A program made the position numbers and the translations under genes. Source: Pterois miles (taxonomy: Eukaryota > Chordata > Actinopteri > Perciformes > Scorpaenidae). From it: DNA of 64,000 nt. This document shows positions 1-11,900 of this stretch, in pieces. How positions within the stretch are numbered: position 1 is the stretch's first letter; each line of letters starts with the position of its first letter. A model generated the notes under the pieces. That model did not search any database and had not been told where the DNA came from. It worked only from the letters and a program-made list of their open reading frames with translations. The stretch lies in the NCBI GenBank assembly GCA_947000775.1, contig CAMQGK010000008.1, positions 1,038,501 to 1,102,500 on the forward strand. The letters run 5' to 3'.

Positions 1-105
1 TAGTCTGACCTCGTCAGAGACAAATCTAAGTCCAGTTGCCTTCGATTCAATTGTTGCCAGAATGAATATGACCTGGATGAATGAGAACATTCATAGACTT
101 ACAGA
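1..105. mobile_element. Retroelement fragment shared with 10286-10385
   Basis: The stretch CAGAGACAAATCTAAGTCC and the following GTTGCCTTCGATTCA recur almost unchanged at 10341-10374. The continuation ATGACCTGGATGAATGAGAA is a familiar fish retroelement end. I think of a Penelope-like element or similar, but class is uncertain. Confidence 0.45.
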
Positions 106-304
106 AAGTGTATGAAACCCTAAAAAAAAAAACCCAAAATATTCATACATTCTGACATGATTTCCCTATTTGCTGGGGATCCCCTGAAGCCCCCTCAAGG
201 ACCCATGGGGGTCCCCAGACTCCATTTTAAAAATCAGTGAGCTATACTACAGCACAAGACGTCTGATCTTGTCATACAGTAAGTACTAGAGTCGCTAGAA
301 GTCG

Positions 305-405
305 CTTTTATTCCTTCTTTGGTGATCGCCCATGTGAATTGATGATAAAACCTGCAAATGGGTATAGCAGGCCCCTACTGACCCACATCTATGAGGCTGA
401 TAACC
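305..405. repeat. 100-bp dispersed repeat, copy 1
   Basis: Shares the block GACCCACATCTATGAGGCTG and GATAACCACTGATAA with 12826-12920 (same strand) and, in the reverse orientation, with 17150-17235. Origin unknown; probably part of a larger transposon. Confidence 0.6.
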
Positions 406-567
406 ACTGATAATGCCCATTTAATGAACCTGATACTATAAATGTTCACCGCATTTCTGAGGGCAGAATTTTGACCTCCTATTTTGGGGCTTTAAGTTTT
501 GGAATAATTATTGGATGTAGTTGCAGATTAGTTATGTCAAGGCTGGTTATTTTTCACTCTCAAAAGG

Positions 568-667
<100 letters not shown>

Positions 668-1232
668 GCCTCTTAGGACTAAGGCTGTACGAACAGGTGC
701 AGTCCCGGTGGCAACATTTATATACCTTAAGTGTGTGTGGCAGTGAAGTGGCTGGTACATTGTAATTGAGAGGTCACAGGGGGTTTTGTTGGTCTCAAAT
801 CTAAATTACTAAGCTTTTCCATAGGACCCCGTCCCTCTTTGCTGCATTAATTGTGCTTACAGGCGCTTCCTCACATTCACTTCCTCGGACACACACATAT
901 CGCAACAATCACATAATCTCTTGAATAAAGCCGCTTGTTGAACAGAAACTCAAGTATGCTAGCTGGGTTTGTTAGGAGGTATCCATGCACGGGCAAGGCT
1001 AAGAGATTTACAACCCAGGTGATAAACACAGTGATCCCTTCTGGCCACGCCTACACACTTGAAACGCAGTATCCATACTAGCATGCTACTTAGCGATGCA
1101 ATGCACTCCAGTAAAGTAGTACACAAGCGTGGATATTAGCACACGCGGCGCTGGACTGCCAGCGATATTGGAAGCACTATTTAGTGTGCGACTCGTGTTA
1201 ACGATAGCTAAAGCTAACAGCCTCAGTCTCAC

Positions 1233-1330
1233 CTACGCTTACTGCCATGTTCACTTAACACTCCATGGAAACACAACAGCACACACCCAAATCCACACAA
1301 CTCTTCGGCAGAATATATAAGAAAAATATC
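1233..1330 (-). promoter_or_regulatory. Possible promoter and first exon of a second minus-strand gene
   Basis: On the minus strand a TATA-like ATATAT element sits near 1311-1318, CCAAT boxes on either strand lie between 1380 and 1506, and about 65 nt downstream of the TATA-like site an ATG (1248-1246) opens MAVSV before a good donor, CGTAG then GTGAGACT, at 1233. A short upstream ORF (ATG GAG TGT TAA, 1266-1255) precedes it. No downstream exon could be recognised, so this is only a pattern of signals. Confidence 0.22.
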
Positions 1331-1587
1331 ATCCAGTCAATATTTAAAAGGAAAAAAGCTTCCTGCCCACCTCATCATATCCAATGGGAAAACAAATACT
1401 TAAAGACGGGGGAAATGGAAGACATAAACAACCTGGCAACATCAAGGAGGAAGTAGTCACTATAATGGCTGTCATTGGTTGTTGCCAGACGACAGGTCAA
1501 CCAATCAGGAGCTTCAGCCGTTCGCTGAGGCAAAATCTGATTAAAGAAATTAAAGTAACACAATAAAAACTAGCTTAAAAAGTAGTA

Positions 1588-2169
1588 GACACACATTGTT
1601 ATAAGTATCTCTGCTATAGTATTTTTTATTTTTTGTCTATTAAACTTAATAAAGAGAAAAGTGTTTTTTTTTTTCTATTACATTATCATCATTAGCTTCA
1701 TCAACAACATCAGCATCAACAACATTTTCAGAATTATTACTATTGGTTAACGCAAGGTGTGTGGTCTCTATAGGCCTCCTCATCTAAATTAAAGGGCTCT
1801 ATTGGCTGACAGCAGAGGGAGGGAGAGAGGACTGTGGCCGTCCTTTCTCCACCTTCTTGTCTATACTTGTTATATTCATTATAGACCAGCCCAATCCACT
1901 TTGTTTACAGCTGGAAAGGGGGTGTGTGAGCAGGACTGGTGCAACATGTGGTGCAAAATGTGAGGGAAATCCCTCCATTTCTCATCCTCCCTCCCTCTTC
2001 CTGTCTCTAGTACTATCCTGATCTTGTGGGGAATGACGGTTGTTTAGTGACAAATAAGTAACCCATTCGTCTCCTTCCTACATTATCGTCGCGCTTCATC
2101 TTTCCCTTCCTTTCGCCGTTGCCCTCTTCTCTCACTCGCTCTCGCTATCATTATTTTTTTTTTTCTTCT
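1588..2169 (-). terminator. ndrg2: ndrg2 3' UTR and candidate poly(A) site
   Basis: From the stop codon the minus strand runs about 540 nt to an AATAAA at 1630-1625, followed about 30-40 nt later by a GT/T-rich stretch (TGTGTGTCTACT, then a T run) near 1600-1560, the usual layout of a cleavage/polyadenylation site. Several other AT-rich hexamers lie further left, so the true end could be elsewhere. Inferred from sequence signals only. Confidence 0.4.
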
Positions 2170-2333
2170 TCAGCAGGACACCTCCATGGTTTGGGAGGGG
2201 CTTGGCGGCATCTGGCCGCCCTGCGAGCCCTGCGACAGGGTGCGGGAACGAGAGCGGGACCCATCCATGGAGTAGGAGGAGGAGAGGGAGGTGGTGCGGG
2301 AGCGAGACAGGCGGGTCATGCAAGACGAAGCCA
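2170..2333 (-). CDS. ndrg2: ndrg2 coding exon 15 (stop codon)
   Basis: Residues 314-367 and TGA at 2172-2170. It encodes the disordered basic/serine tail: MASSCMTRLSRSRTTS, then SRSRSRTLSQG, then the terminal MEVSC that all NDRG proteins share. RSRTTS and RSRTLS resemble the SGK/Akt-type sites known in NDRG tails. The 3' UTR follows immediately with an A-rich run. Confidence 0.96.
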
Positions 2334-5300
2334 CTGTAGGAGGAGACGGGTAGAAAGGTTACGAATTAGAAATCGACGGGAACACCACGCGTTGTGCACA
2401 CGTTCTACGAAAAGACCAAGTGAGTGAACTTACTGTAGCCCATTCCCTGGATGAAATACTTGAACGCCTCAGTCAGTTTCGCAGGCTGCAAACGCAAAGA
2501 AAAGAAATGGTTCTATCGGTGCAATCACTATTATCTGAACTACAATAATTTGGCAATTTGGCGACATCACGTGTCAGATAAGGGTAAGAGTTTTAATTTA
2601 AAACACCCATAATTTCTGCCAAATCAGTAAAATCTGCAATTTTTAGTTTTGTTTTCTTTTTTATGGATTTTGGAGATAGAGAGACTAAGTCATGCCCCTT
2701 CTGGTGGACCCCATGAGACCTTATTTCAGAAATAATACAAAGAAGAGAGATCATTTTTTGGTCCCGTTTGAATTGCTCCATGAATCGCACATATGATGTT
2801 TGTTGTCAATTTGAAAGATGATTTTTCAAGTCAAGAAAGTCACAGTTTGTTGTAGTTTTGTCGTCATATCATCTAGTTTAGTGTGAAACAGCTCAGTGAA
2901 CTACATCTATCGCCTGGCACGATATACGTCACCAACGCTAGCCAGCTAGCTAACTTAGCGATGTTCCACACACTACTGAAACGTTATCTTACCTGATGTG
3001 TTTTATCCAGTGATTCCTGGTCTTTTCATAAGCCGGGAAGAGAAAGTACATCCCGGTACAAAACACAAGACATCGTAGCTTCAGCAAGAAAGACTCTACT
3101 TATGCAAATTTTGGGTGTATAGTCTCAAATTATGGATTTTCACAGTCTGACACTAACAATTTTACAACACACTGCAACTTTCTAGGCTTGCAAAATTCTA
3201 TTTTAAAATGACAAATGACATCATGTTTTGTATTTCTTTCTTATGTTTCAATGCATCAGTTCATGTGCATGAAGAATTCATGCATTAAATTGAGCTAACA
3301 TGGTGCATAAGTTAGAGTAATGGCATGTTTTCTCTGCTGAATGCCCACCTTGTGATTTCTGATTTAAAGGGTAACTTTGGTATTATTCAAGCTAGACTGT
3401 ATTCTACCATGTTTTTGCATCTAAGTGACTAATGGGGACAACAATTGTGGAACTGGTCCAGTATTGAAGGAGAACACTATAACCAGAAGTGACAAAACGA
3501 GCTGCAAAGTGCTTGATCATCGAAATATTCACCCATGACATTGACAATCTATCACGCTACGTTTTCTGTGCTCCAACACAACAAACTCTGCCTGGCTGGC
3601 ACTCACTCCACAATGTCAGACACTTACAATAACAATCAGAGCCTGTCATGGCAAAAACAAGCACTTTTAGTGGATGTTAATGACGGTGCCAACTTGCCCC
3701 AATAGGATTACATAGCAGCCTGTGAGCAGCTGCTGTCTACAGTGCTTTCCCTCAAACCAAGTTTAGGAATTATTGTCCTTTTTAGTGAGTTAGACACAAA
3801 AACAGGGTCCTAGTAGGAAAATACTAAAGTTATCCTTTAACACGACGTTCTTGTTTGTTGCAGCTTTAACATCCATGTTTTATGTATCGGAAAGATGACT
3901 GTGTTACCTGGGTCAGCTGAGGGAGACCTCCAGCATCAGCCATCTGTGGAAGACGGAGAGAAGAAGTGTGTAAGAGTGAATGACAGAATAAACTGCTGCA
4001 TGTCTCGTGTGTTTGGCGTCCACACTGGCAGCGGTTCTGCTGCTGAGCTGTCAGCCCTTTCTTTCTACATAGTTTGCCTTTCATAATGGCTATTTCACTT
4101 CATTATAAATGTCATTTCTATTTATTGTAGACATAAATAGGATAAGCATGTGCTCATTTGTAAATAACAGCAATAACCCACAATTAAAACAAGAGCCCCG
4201 AAAGTTACTGCATTTCCTCAACATTGTCCTGTAAATATTTCAGAATAAAAGCCTGAAATGCAAGAAAAGTGTTGACTTAAAAATAAATCTTTAGTTTTTT
4301 CAAGTTTGTGTTTTCTACAGATGTCTAGACATTGAAACCGTAGTAATGTTACTGGTATGTTGTGAATATACTGTCAAACAATGATTTTCACTTTCTGTTT
4401 TTGCTGTGAACTCTGCGTTAAAAATAGCGTGCAGTAATAATTTGGGCAGTGTGGCTGCTCTGACCTGTTAACATGGACGCTGAAATACAAAACAATAGGT
4501 TCTGCAGCCCCCACGCGCTGCTGACTTTAAAAACTAGACAAAAAGAAATGCTTGAGGGTTAGTTACCTTTAAGAATGAAGTTGTTGTTGGGTCCATTTTA
4601 CTGTTGCACTCCACCTAGTGGTCATTGAAGGAAACACGGTGAATATGACAAGTCGTTAAAGCTCCCATTAGGAGACATTTTAGACGGAAAAACTTACAGC
4701 AGCGTCCTCATATGGAGCCTGATCGCCCACCACCAACATTACTGGACACCTGAGGATGACAGAAATACAGATGGGAAGGGTGGCATTTAGAGATTAATGA
4801 AATTTATATTTTAAAACAAGAAATAAAGAGGATAATTTAGAGGGGATTTACTTGAAGGTGCTGTTGCGGTCAATGTTCAAGTCTCTGCGACTGGAGGGAA
4901 ATGAAAAGAGAAGACTACGTTGGCTGTTGTTTGTGTATTTGTGTTCATGTAATAATGTTAGCGGGTGTGTTTACTTGTTGTAAGTCTTCCAGAAGAGCTC
5001 TATGTTGACCAGATTAGACGCTTTGGAGATGCGCTCTCTGTGAGACTGCACTAGATCTGTATTTGATGACAGCTCCTCCTGCAAGAAAATAAGACTTTTT
5101 GTTCACCTGCTAGGGATGTGTGTTGGCAAGAATCTGGCGATATGATACGAATCACGATACAGGGGTTACTATTCAATATATTGCAATATATTGCTATACT
5201 GTAAGCTAGATGTTATATTGTGATTTTTTAAAAAAAAAAAATAATAATTTTAGGAGAACTGTGTCAGGGTATGAAGAACCACCATATGCATAAAATCGGA

Positions 5301-8300
5301 GTAAAAAAAGTGAATTGTTTATCCAATAAAAGTGGGATCTGCATTGACATGAATCTCTGTAACATCTGTAACATCCAACATCGTAGCACTTCTCTGAGAG
5401 GGCGCATACACTGAGAGGAAACACAAATCTTTACAAGTAAAATTAAATATTATAACTAATATTTACTATTAAATAAAAATCAATACAGTGTTTTTGAGAA
5501 TCAGTACAGTAGCACAAAACATAATATTGCAATACTACAATATCTACTGCAACCCAAAATACTCACAAAATACATTCAGCATAGACAATTTTAAAAACAC
5601 ATTATTGTACCTGACTGAAAAGGTGGCACAGGATCTGCTCCGTGAGGGAGGACGTCACAGAGCTGAGCTAGAGAGGGACAGGAAGAGGAATCAATAGGAT
5701 CGTTCATCACTTAGTCAGTTTAATATGATAAGCAATGACATAATCAATACTACTCTGGGACAAAGAACATGCACGCAGTTGCATAATTTCATATCTACGG
5801 CTAAACTTAAATTGATGGAGTAGCTGCATTAGGACTAACTTGATTAAAACACCACGTTTCTGTGTACAAGACAATGCGGCCCTGAAAGAAAGACAGAAAA
5901 GAAAAGGTACCTTCTGAGCAGCCCAGTCTATCCATCCTCTAGCGTTAGTGTCGATGTTGATAAGAACCAGACCTTCCACTGAATCTGGGTTTGCAAGCTG
6001 TTGAGAGAGAGGAAGCAGCAGAGAGACAAGATGGTGAGATGACAAGACATCACAGATTATTTCAGTAGTCAACATTATCAATGTACATGAATAACACTGT
6101 GTAATAAAATCAGTAGACAACACAAAGTCCCCCATCCTAGATATTAGTACATTAGTAAAACTGCTCACTATTACCTCTATTGTCACATTATTACATATAC
6201 ATTTTTGTTCATGTCTTATTAGTAATCATATATTTATTTACATATTTCACCGTGCACTGATGGGCTGAATGGGCCTACTAGGCTCAAGCCCAGAGGCCCA
6301 GATTGTCAGCGCACCCCTGGCCTTCACATACAAAATGTCCCACAAAAAGACACACCAACCAGGAAGAGACTCAAAATGACCTCAAAGAAACATGAAACAA
6401 CTACAAAAAGACCAAAACAACCACAAATATATGCAAAATAGCTACTAGCAGACAGAAAGAAACTACAAAGAGACACAAAATGACTACAAAGAGACAAAAA
6501 GAAACTACAAAGAGACACAAAATGACTACAAAGAGACAAAAAGCAACTACAAAGAGACACAAAATGACTACAAAGAGACAAAAAGCAACTACAAAGAGAC
6601 TCAAAATAAGTAAGAAGAGATGCAAAACAACCACAAACACAAAACAACTACAAAGAGACACAAAACAACGACAAAGAGACATAAACAATAACAAAGAGAC
6701 ACAAAATAACTACAGAGTCACAAAACAACCTCAAAGAGACATAGACAATGACAGACACAAATGTAGTCATTTGTCTCTGTCAAAGACACACAACGCAACC
6801 ACAAAGATACACAAAATGACTACAAAGAGACGCAAAATAACCACAAAGGGACACACAACAACCACAAAGAGATGCAAAATGACAACAAAGAGACAGAACA
6901 ACGACATAGAGACACAAAGCAACCACAAAGATACACAGAATGATGACAGAGACTCAAATAACTACAAAGAGACACACAACAACCTCAAAGAGACACACAA
7001 CAACCAAAAGGAGACACAAATGACTACAAGGAGACATAAAATAACCACAAAGAGACACAAAATTACTACAAAGAGACATAAAACAACAACAAAGAGACAC
7101 AAAAAGACTACAAAGAGACAAAAAACAACTACAAAAGAGACACAAAGCAACCGCTAAGAGACATAAAATGATTACAAAGAGACTCAAAATGACTACAGAG
7201 ACACACAACAACCACAAGAGACACAAAACAACCAAAAGGAGACACAAATGACTACAAAAAGACATAAAATAACCACAAAGAGACACAAAATTACTACAAA
7301 GAGACATAAAACAACAACAAAGAGACACAAAAAACTACAAAGAGACAAAAAACAACTACAAAAGAGACACAAAGCAACCGCTAAGAGACATAAAATGATT
7401 ACAAAGAGACACAAAATTACTACAAAAAGACACAAAATAATCAAAAGGAGACACAAATGACTACAAAAAGACATAAAATAACCACAAAGAGACACAAAAT
7501 TACTACAAAGAGACATAAAACAACAACAAAGAGACACAAAAAAACTACAAAGAGACAAAAAACAACTACAAAAGAGACACAAAGCAACCGCTAAGAGACA
7601 TAAAATGATTACAAAGAGACACAAAATTACTACAAAAAGACACAAAATAATCAAAAGGAGACACAAATGACTACAAAAAGACATAAAATAACCACAAAGA
7701 GACACAAAATTACTACAAAAAGACACAAAACAACAACAAAGAGACACAAAAAGACTACAAAGAGATACAAAGAGACACAAAATACCAAAACTAGGAAACA
7801 CATTCTAACTAGACTACCTAAAACTAAACTAAAGCGAAATCTGAAAGTCATAGCTAAAATAAAATAATAATAAAAAAACAATTCTAACCTTGATTTAATG
7901 CATTTCACAAATCTAAAAATGCCTGCGAGCGTTACTGCCGCGTTTCACTGCTGTTTGACGAACAAAACAAGGCACAGTATAATTAGCTGCTGTCAGAACA
8001 CGAGAGCTTAAAACAAAAGATGACACTCACTGCGAACTTGGAGAGGATGTACGCTCCCACTCCCACACCCACTCCGATTACAGTACGGAAGCTGACAGAC
8101 GGCCAGAACAAGTTAATAACATATACAGAAAATATATATATGCATTATATATAATATGCATTCAAGCAATACAACACATAAATCACTTGTATATTTGAAA
8201 GAAAATGTTAATTTACTTCTGAGGGAGCATTTCTGAAACACTGGCGCAAAAATAATCTCACTGGTTGCGGTTGTGAAGCTACATGAAGAGGTAATACGTA

Positions 8301-8872
8301 TATATTTGTATATGATATGACTTTCATGACATATTGTGGAAAACTCACTTTGTCACTTGTGCTTGTGTATATTTAGCTCACAGGCCAATCAGAGCAGACT
8401 TTTTTTTTTTTGTAGTTAGGTTTGAGGTTACCGATCCATATAAATATGTAATAACGGTGGAGAATGTCCCTCTGGCTCAGCTGCAAAGGCTCTTTTTTTG
8501 GCTCTTTAAACAGACGGCAACTTTAGGCAACAAGCTTGCCGTATATATGTACTGCTATTCGAGCTGATTTCTAACTCTGCATGATAACCACAGCAACCTC
8601 TTACCACACAAAATGATGCGTTTTTTAACCTGCTGTAGTAGAAACCTAAAATACGAAATGAACCTGAAAATGTCCCCTTTAAAATTCATGTATGCGTACA
8701 CACACAATCACCTTCTGTGCATGTGAGCCAAATGAAATTTACGTCAAAATAAATACAGTTAACTCACTTGAAAAACTGCAGGACGGCGGGGATCATCTCT
8801 GCTACGGTGTCCATGGAGGGATACTGGTAACTGTACCAGGAAACACAAACAACTTCCATCATAATAAGAAAA

Positions 8873-8908
<36 letters not shown>

Positions 8909-11900
8909 TATTTTTAGTGCAAAGATGTAACATCTGTAATGACTGGAAATTACTCACAATACATGATAATTCCAGACTGTACACATTGTTTTATCTTAAG
9001 CTCATGCAGCGGCTGATACTTTTATCCGTGGGGATTTAAAACAAAATCGAAAAGAGAATAAGCTTCAATTTCTAGCAGGGGTTAAAGGTCATGGCTGAGA
9101 CACCGCCCGTGGAAATACACAACACAAAATCCTCCTGAGCCTGTGGAATAGTGAAGTGCAGGGGGAGGAAATAAGACGTGCATAAAGAGAGACTTTCTTT
9201 AAACCTCTGACAAGAGCGTACTAGAAACCGCAGAGGAGGGAGATGGTGAGTATTTTCGGAAGAGATTAGGTTTAAGCCTGCCACAGGAGATGAGAATTTT
9301 ATTTTGAAAAAAAAAGCAAGGTTACAGCAGGATGATGCCATGACATATCAAAAATAGTGATACAGTGAAGTTGGTACCCTGTGGGGTAGGCGGCGGCGCC
9401 CTCCTCCTGCCCCGGAGCATCAATATGAATCAGGGTGAAGTTCTTGACAATCTCCTGCATCTCCTCGAACTTGAACAGAGGGGAGAAGCAGCTCTTACCT
9501 GCCAAAGAGGAAAAAAAAGGGACTCAGAATCGACCGAGTTGAGAAAAACGAGAAAGAGAGGGCTACTCACTGTCCAGACCGGCGTCATGGAAGGTGAGGA
9601 TGGCGGGCCTGCGGGTGGTTCGTGTGCCGTGGAGGGTCACGTGCAGAACGCCGTTGGGCGTCTCGATACTGTGCTCCTGGAGAGAAAGCAACAAAGTGCG
9701 ATACTGACGTTTCTGGAGCGAGCTTGCAGATATTTATTATTATAATTACCATTGTTTCCTTCATTCATAGTCAAACTTTTGATATGTGAATGAATTTCAA
9801 CTACCGTATATTCAACTTGACTCAATTCTTTGTTAAAAGCAAAACTTTTCACAGCCAACTTTGAAGCCTACATGGGAATTTTTTAATTTCAATTATTGGA
9901 AATCAATAAACAACACAAAACAATGACAGATATTGCCCAGAAACCCTCACAAATACTGCACTTAGCATAAATAAAATGCTCAAATCATAACATGGCAAAT
10001 TCAAGCCCAACAATGCAATGTTTGACTTGACTTGCTCCAAACTAAATGTGATTATCATAAAGTAAAGAGGAGATTCATAGACACCCATAGAACCCAATTT
10101 CATTCACATATCTTGAGGTCAGAGGACAAAGGACCGCTTTGAAATTGGCCGTGCCAGTTTTTCTTCGCCAAAAATTTAGCGCAACTTTGGAGTGTTGTTT
10201 CGCCTTGTACCTGACAAGCATAATATGACATGGTTGGTTTCAAAACTGCAAACTGCATCAATACATTCAGACTAGTGGGGACTAGTCAGACTGTAGCGTT
10301 GGAACTGATGAAGCCACTTGGATAAGGGGCGAAACGTCTTCAGAGACAAATCTAAGTCCCGTTGCCTTCGATTCACTTGTTGCCAGTCCATTTAGTGGCT
10401 CCCGTCTGCAGCGTTCTCCGTCAATACTGGACCAGTTTCAGAAAGTATTAGTCACTTAGACACAAACACATGGGTCTAGGTTGAAAAATACCAAAGTTAC
10501 CCTGTAAGTAAAGGTAAAAGTACTTATCAAAGTATTATTTTAAGTGTCTATGTTTAAATGAATTTTCTTACTACAGAATGTGCGACTTCCTTCTTAAAGC
10601 ATGTTCTACCTACATTGTGATTGTACTCCATATCAAGCAACCTGTGACCTCGCTGAATGTGAAAGGAAAGTCTCACCTGTCCTTGGTCCAGGAGTATCCG
10701 AGCAGCCAGTTCAGCATCCTGTGAGAGGGGAAGGAATGAAGTCTTCTTAGAACAAGGTGTGCGTGTGATTGTTGGATGTATTTCTTTAAATGCCACTTCG
10801 CCTTTGTCACTTTGTTTGTTTGTAAGAGGGGGAAAGTGAAAGATGACAGCTGCAACTCATCATTATTTTCATTACTGATTAATCTGACAATTATTTTCTC
10901 TATTGAGTCCATGGAAACGCCTTAAAAAAATCTTGTTTTGTCTGACCAACAGCCCCAAACCCAAAGATAATCACTTCACAATAATACAAAAAAGCAACTC
11001 CTTAGTTCTTTATTTCTGCATATGATAATAAAAAAATGAGAGATATACAGTATCATGAATAAATAATTGAAAAAAAAGATGACAGCTTGTAAAAGGAACC
11101 TACCTACCATTGAAATTAATTATTACTGTATAATATTTTTAAAATATCTAAAAGAATGAAAAGAATGCTAGTTCCAAACAAGAAGCGCTAAAGAGTAAAA
11201 TGACAAACAAAAAACTATCAGACATTTTTGTTTCACTTTTAAAAAGACTCAAATTAACAACTATCCTAATGTAACGTAGGTTGTAAATAGATGTAACATT
11301 AATCTCCATAAATTAAATCAGTGAAATGTGTAATTTCCTTTCAAGAATCTGTGGATAAAAATGTATTTTTCTTATTTTTGTCTTCCTTTTGTTGTCTATT
11401 TATTGCATATAAATAAAAAATAAAGAGCATGTACAGTATGGGAGAAAATTCTCAGCTTTTTATTTCACAGTGCTTCAATGTTAAATGAGGTCTTGCTCTC
11501 TAGTCGGGGCGGCATTACACCCTAAGAGTGTCTCCTCAGAGGAGCAGGTGGTTGTGGGATACCGTGGATTATACACAGGAAGTCTTTAAATGGGATGTTC
11601 ATTTGCAACCTTGGATCCATTCACCCCACTAATGAATTACTAGCATCACAGCCTCTTAGGAAATTAGCAGCGTGGGAAGTTGAAGTAGAGGTGGGCGTGT
11701 GCACATGGGCATCCCACAGATTTGGTGAATGAAAAGAGGTCACATGGCTGTTATAAAGGTCACTGGCTTAATCAATATGAAGCATACAGTAATCTCTACC
11801 GGCGTGGGTCAGAGACTGGACGTTAAATGCAGGACGGTGGAGGCTGGATGTCACAGTGAACGATGGCGACTGGGATATAATCTCCCAAGCTTCATTACAT

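Noticed and set aside
2119..2427. 102-codon plus-strand frame
   Set aside because: Antisense shadow of ndrg2 exon 15; the Arg/Gly-rich product has no support.
5870..5890. Alternative ndrg2 exon after CTTTCTTTCAG at about 5881
   Set aside because: The acceptor is good but the translation does not match the family; the correct exon 8 is at 5667-5611.
5707..6186. A 159-codon minus-strand frame as a separate gene
   Set aside because: Only its inner part (5997-5911) is coding; it is ndrg2 exon 7 read through into both flanking introns.
6324..7867. Long open frames on both strands (up to 225 codons)
   Set aside because: They run through the ACAAAGAGACAC minisatellite; the Thr/Lys and Cys/Leu/Val proteins are translations of the tandem unit.
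9365..9745. 126-codon plus-strand frame
   Set aside because: Antisense shadow of ndrg2 exons 3 and 4.
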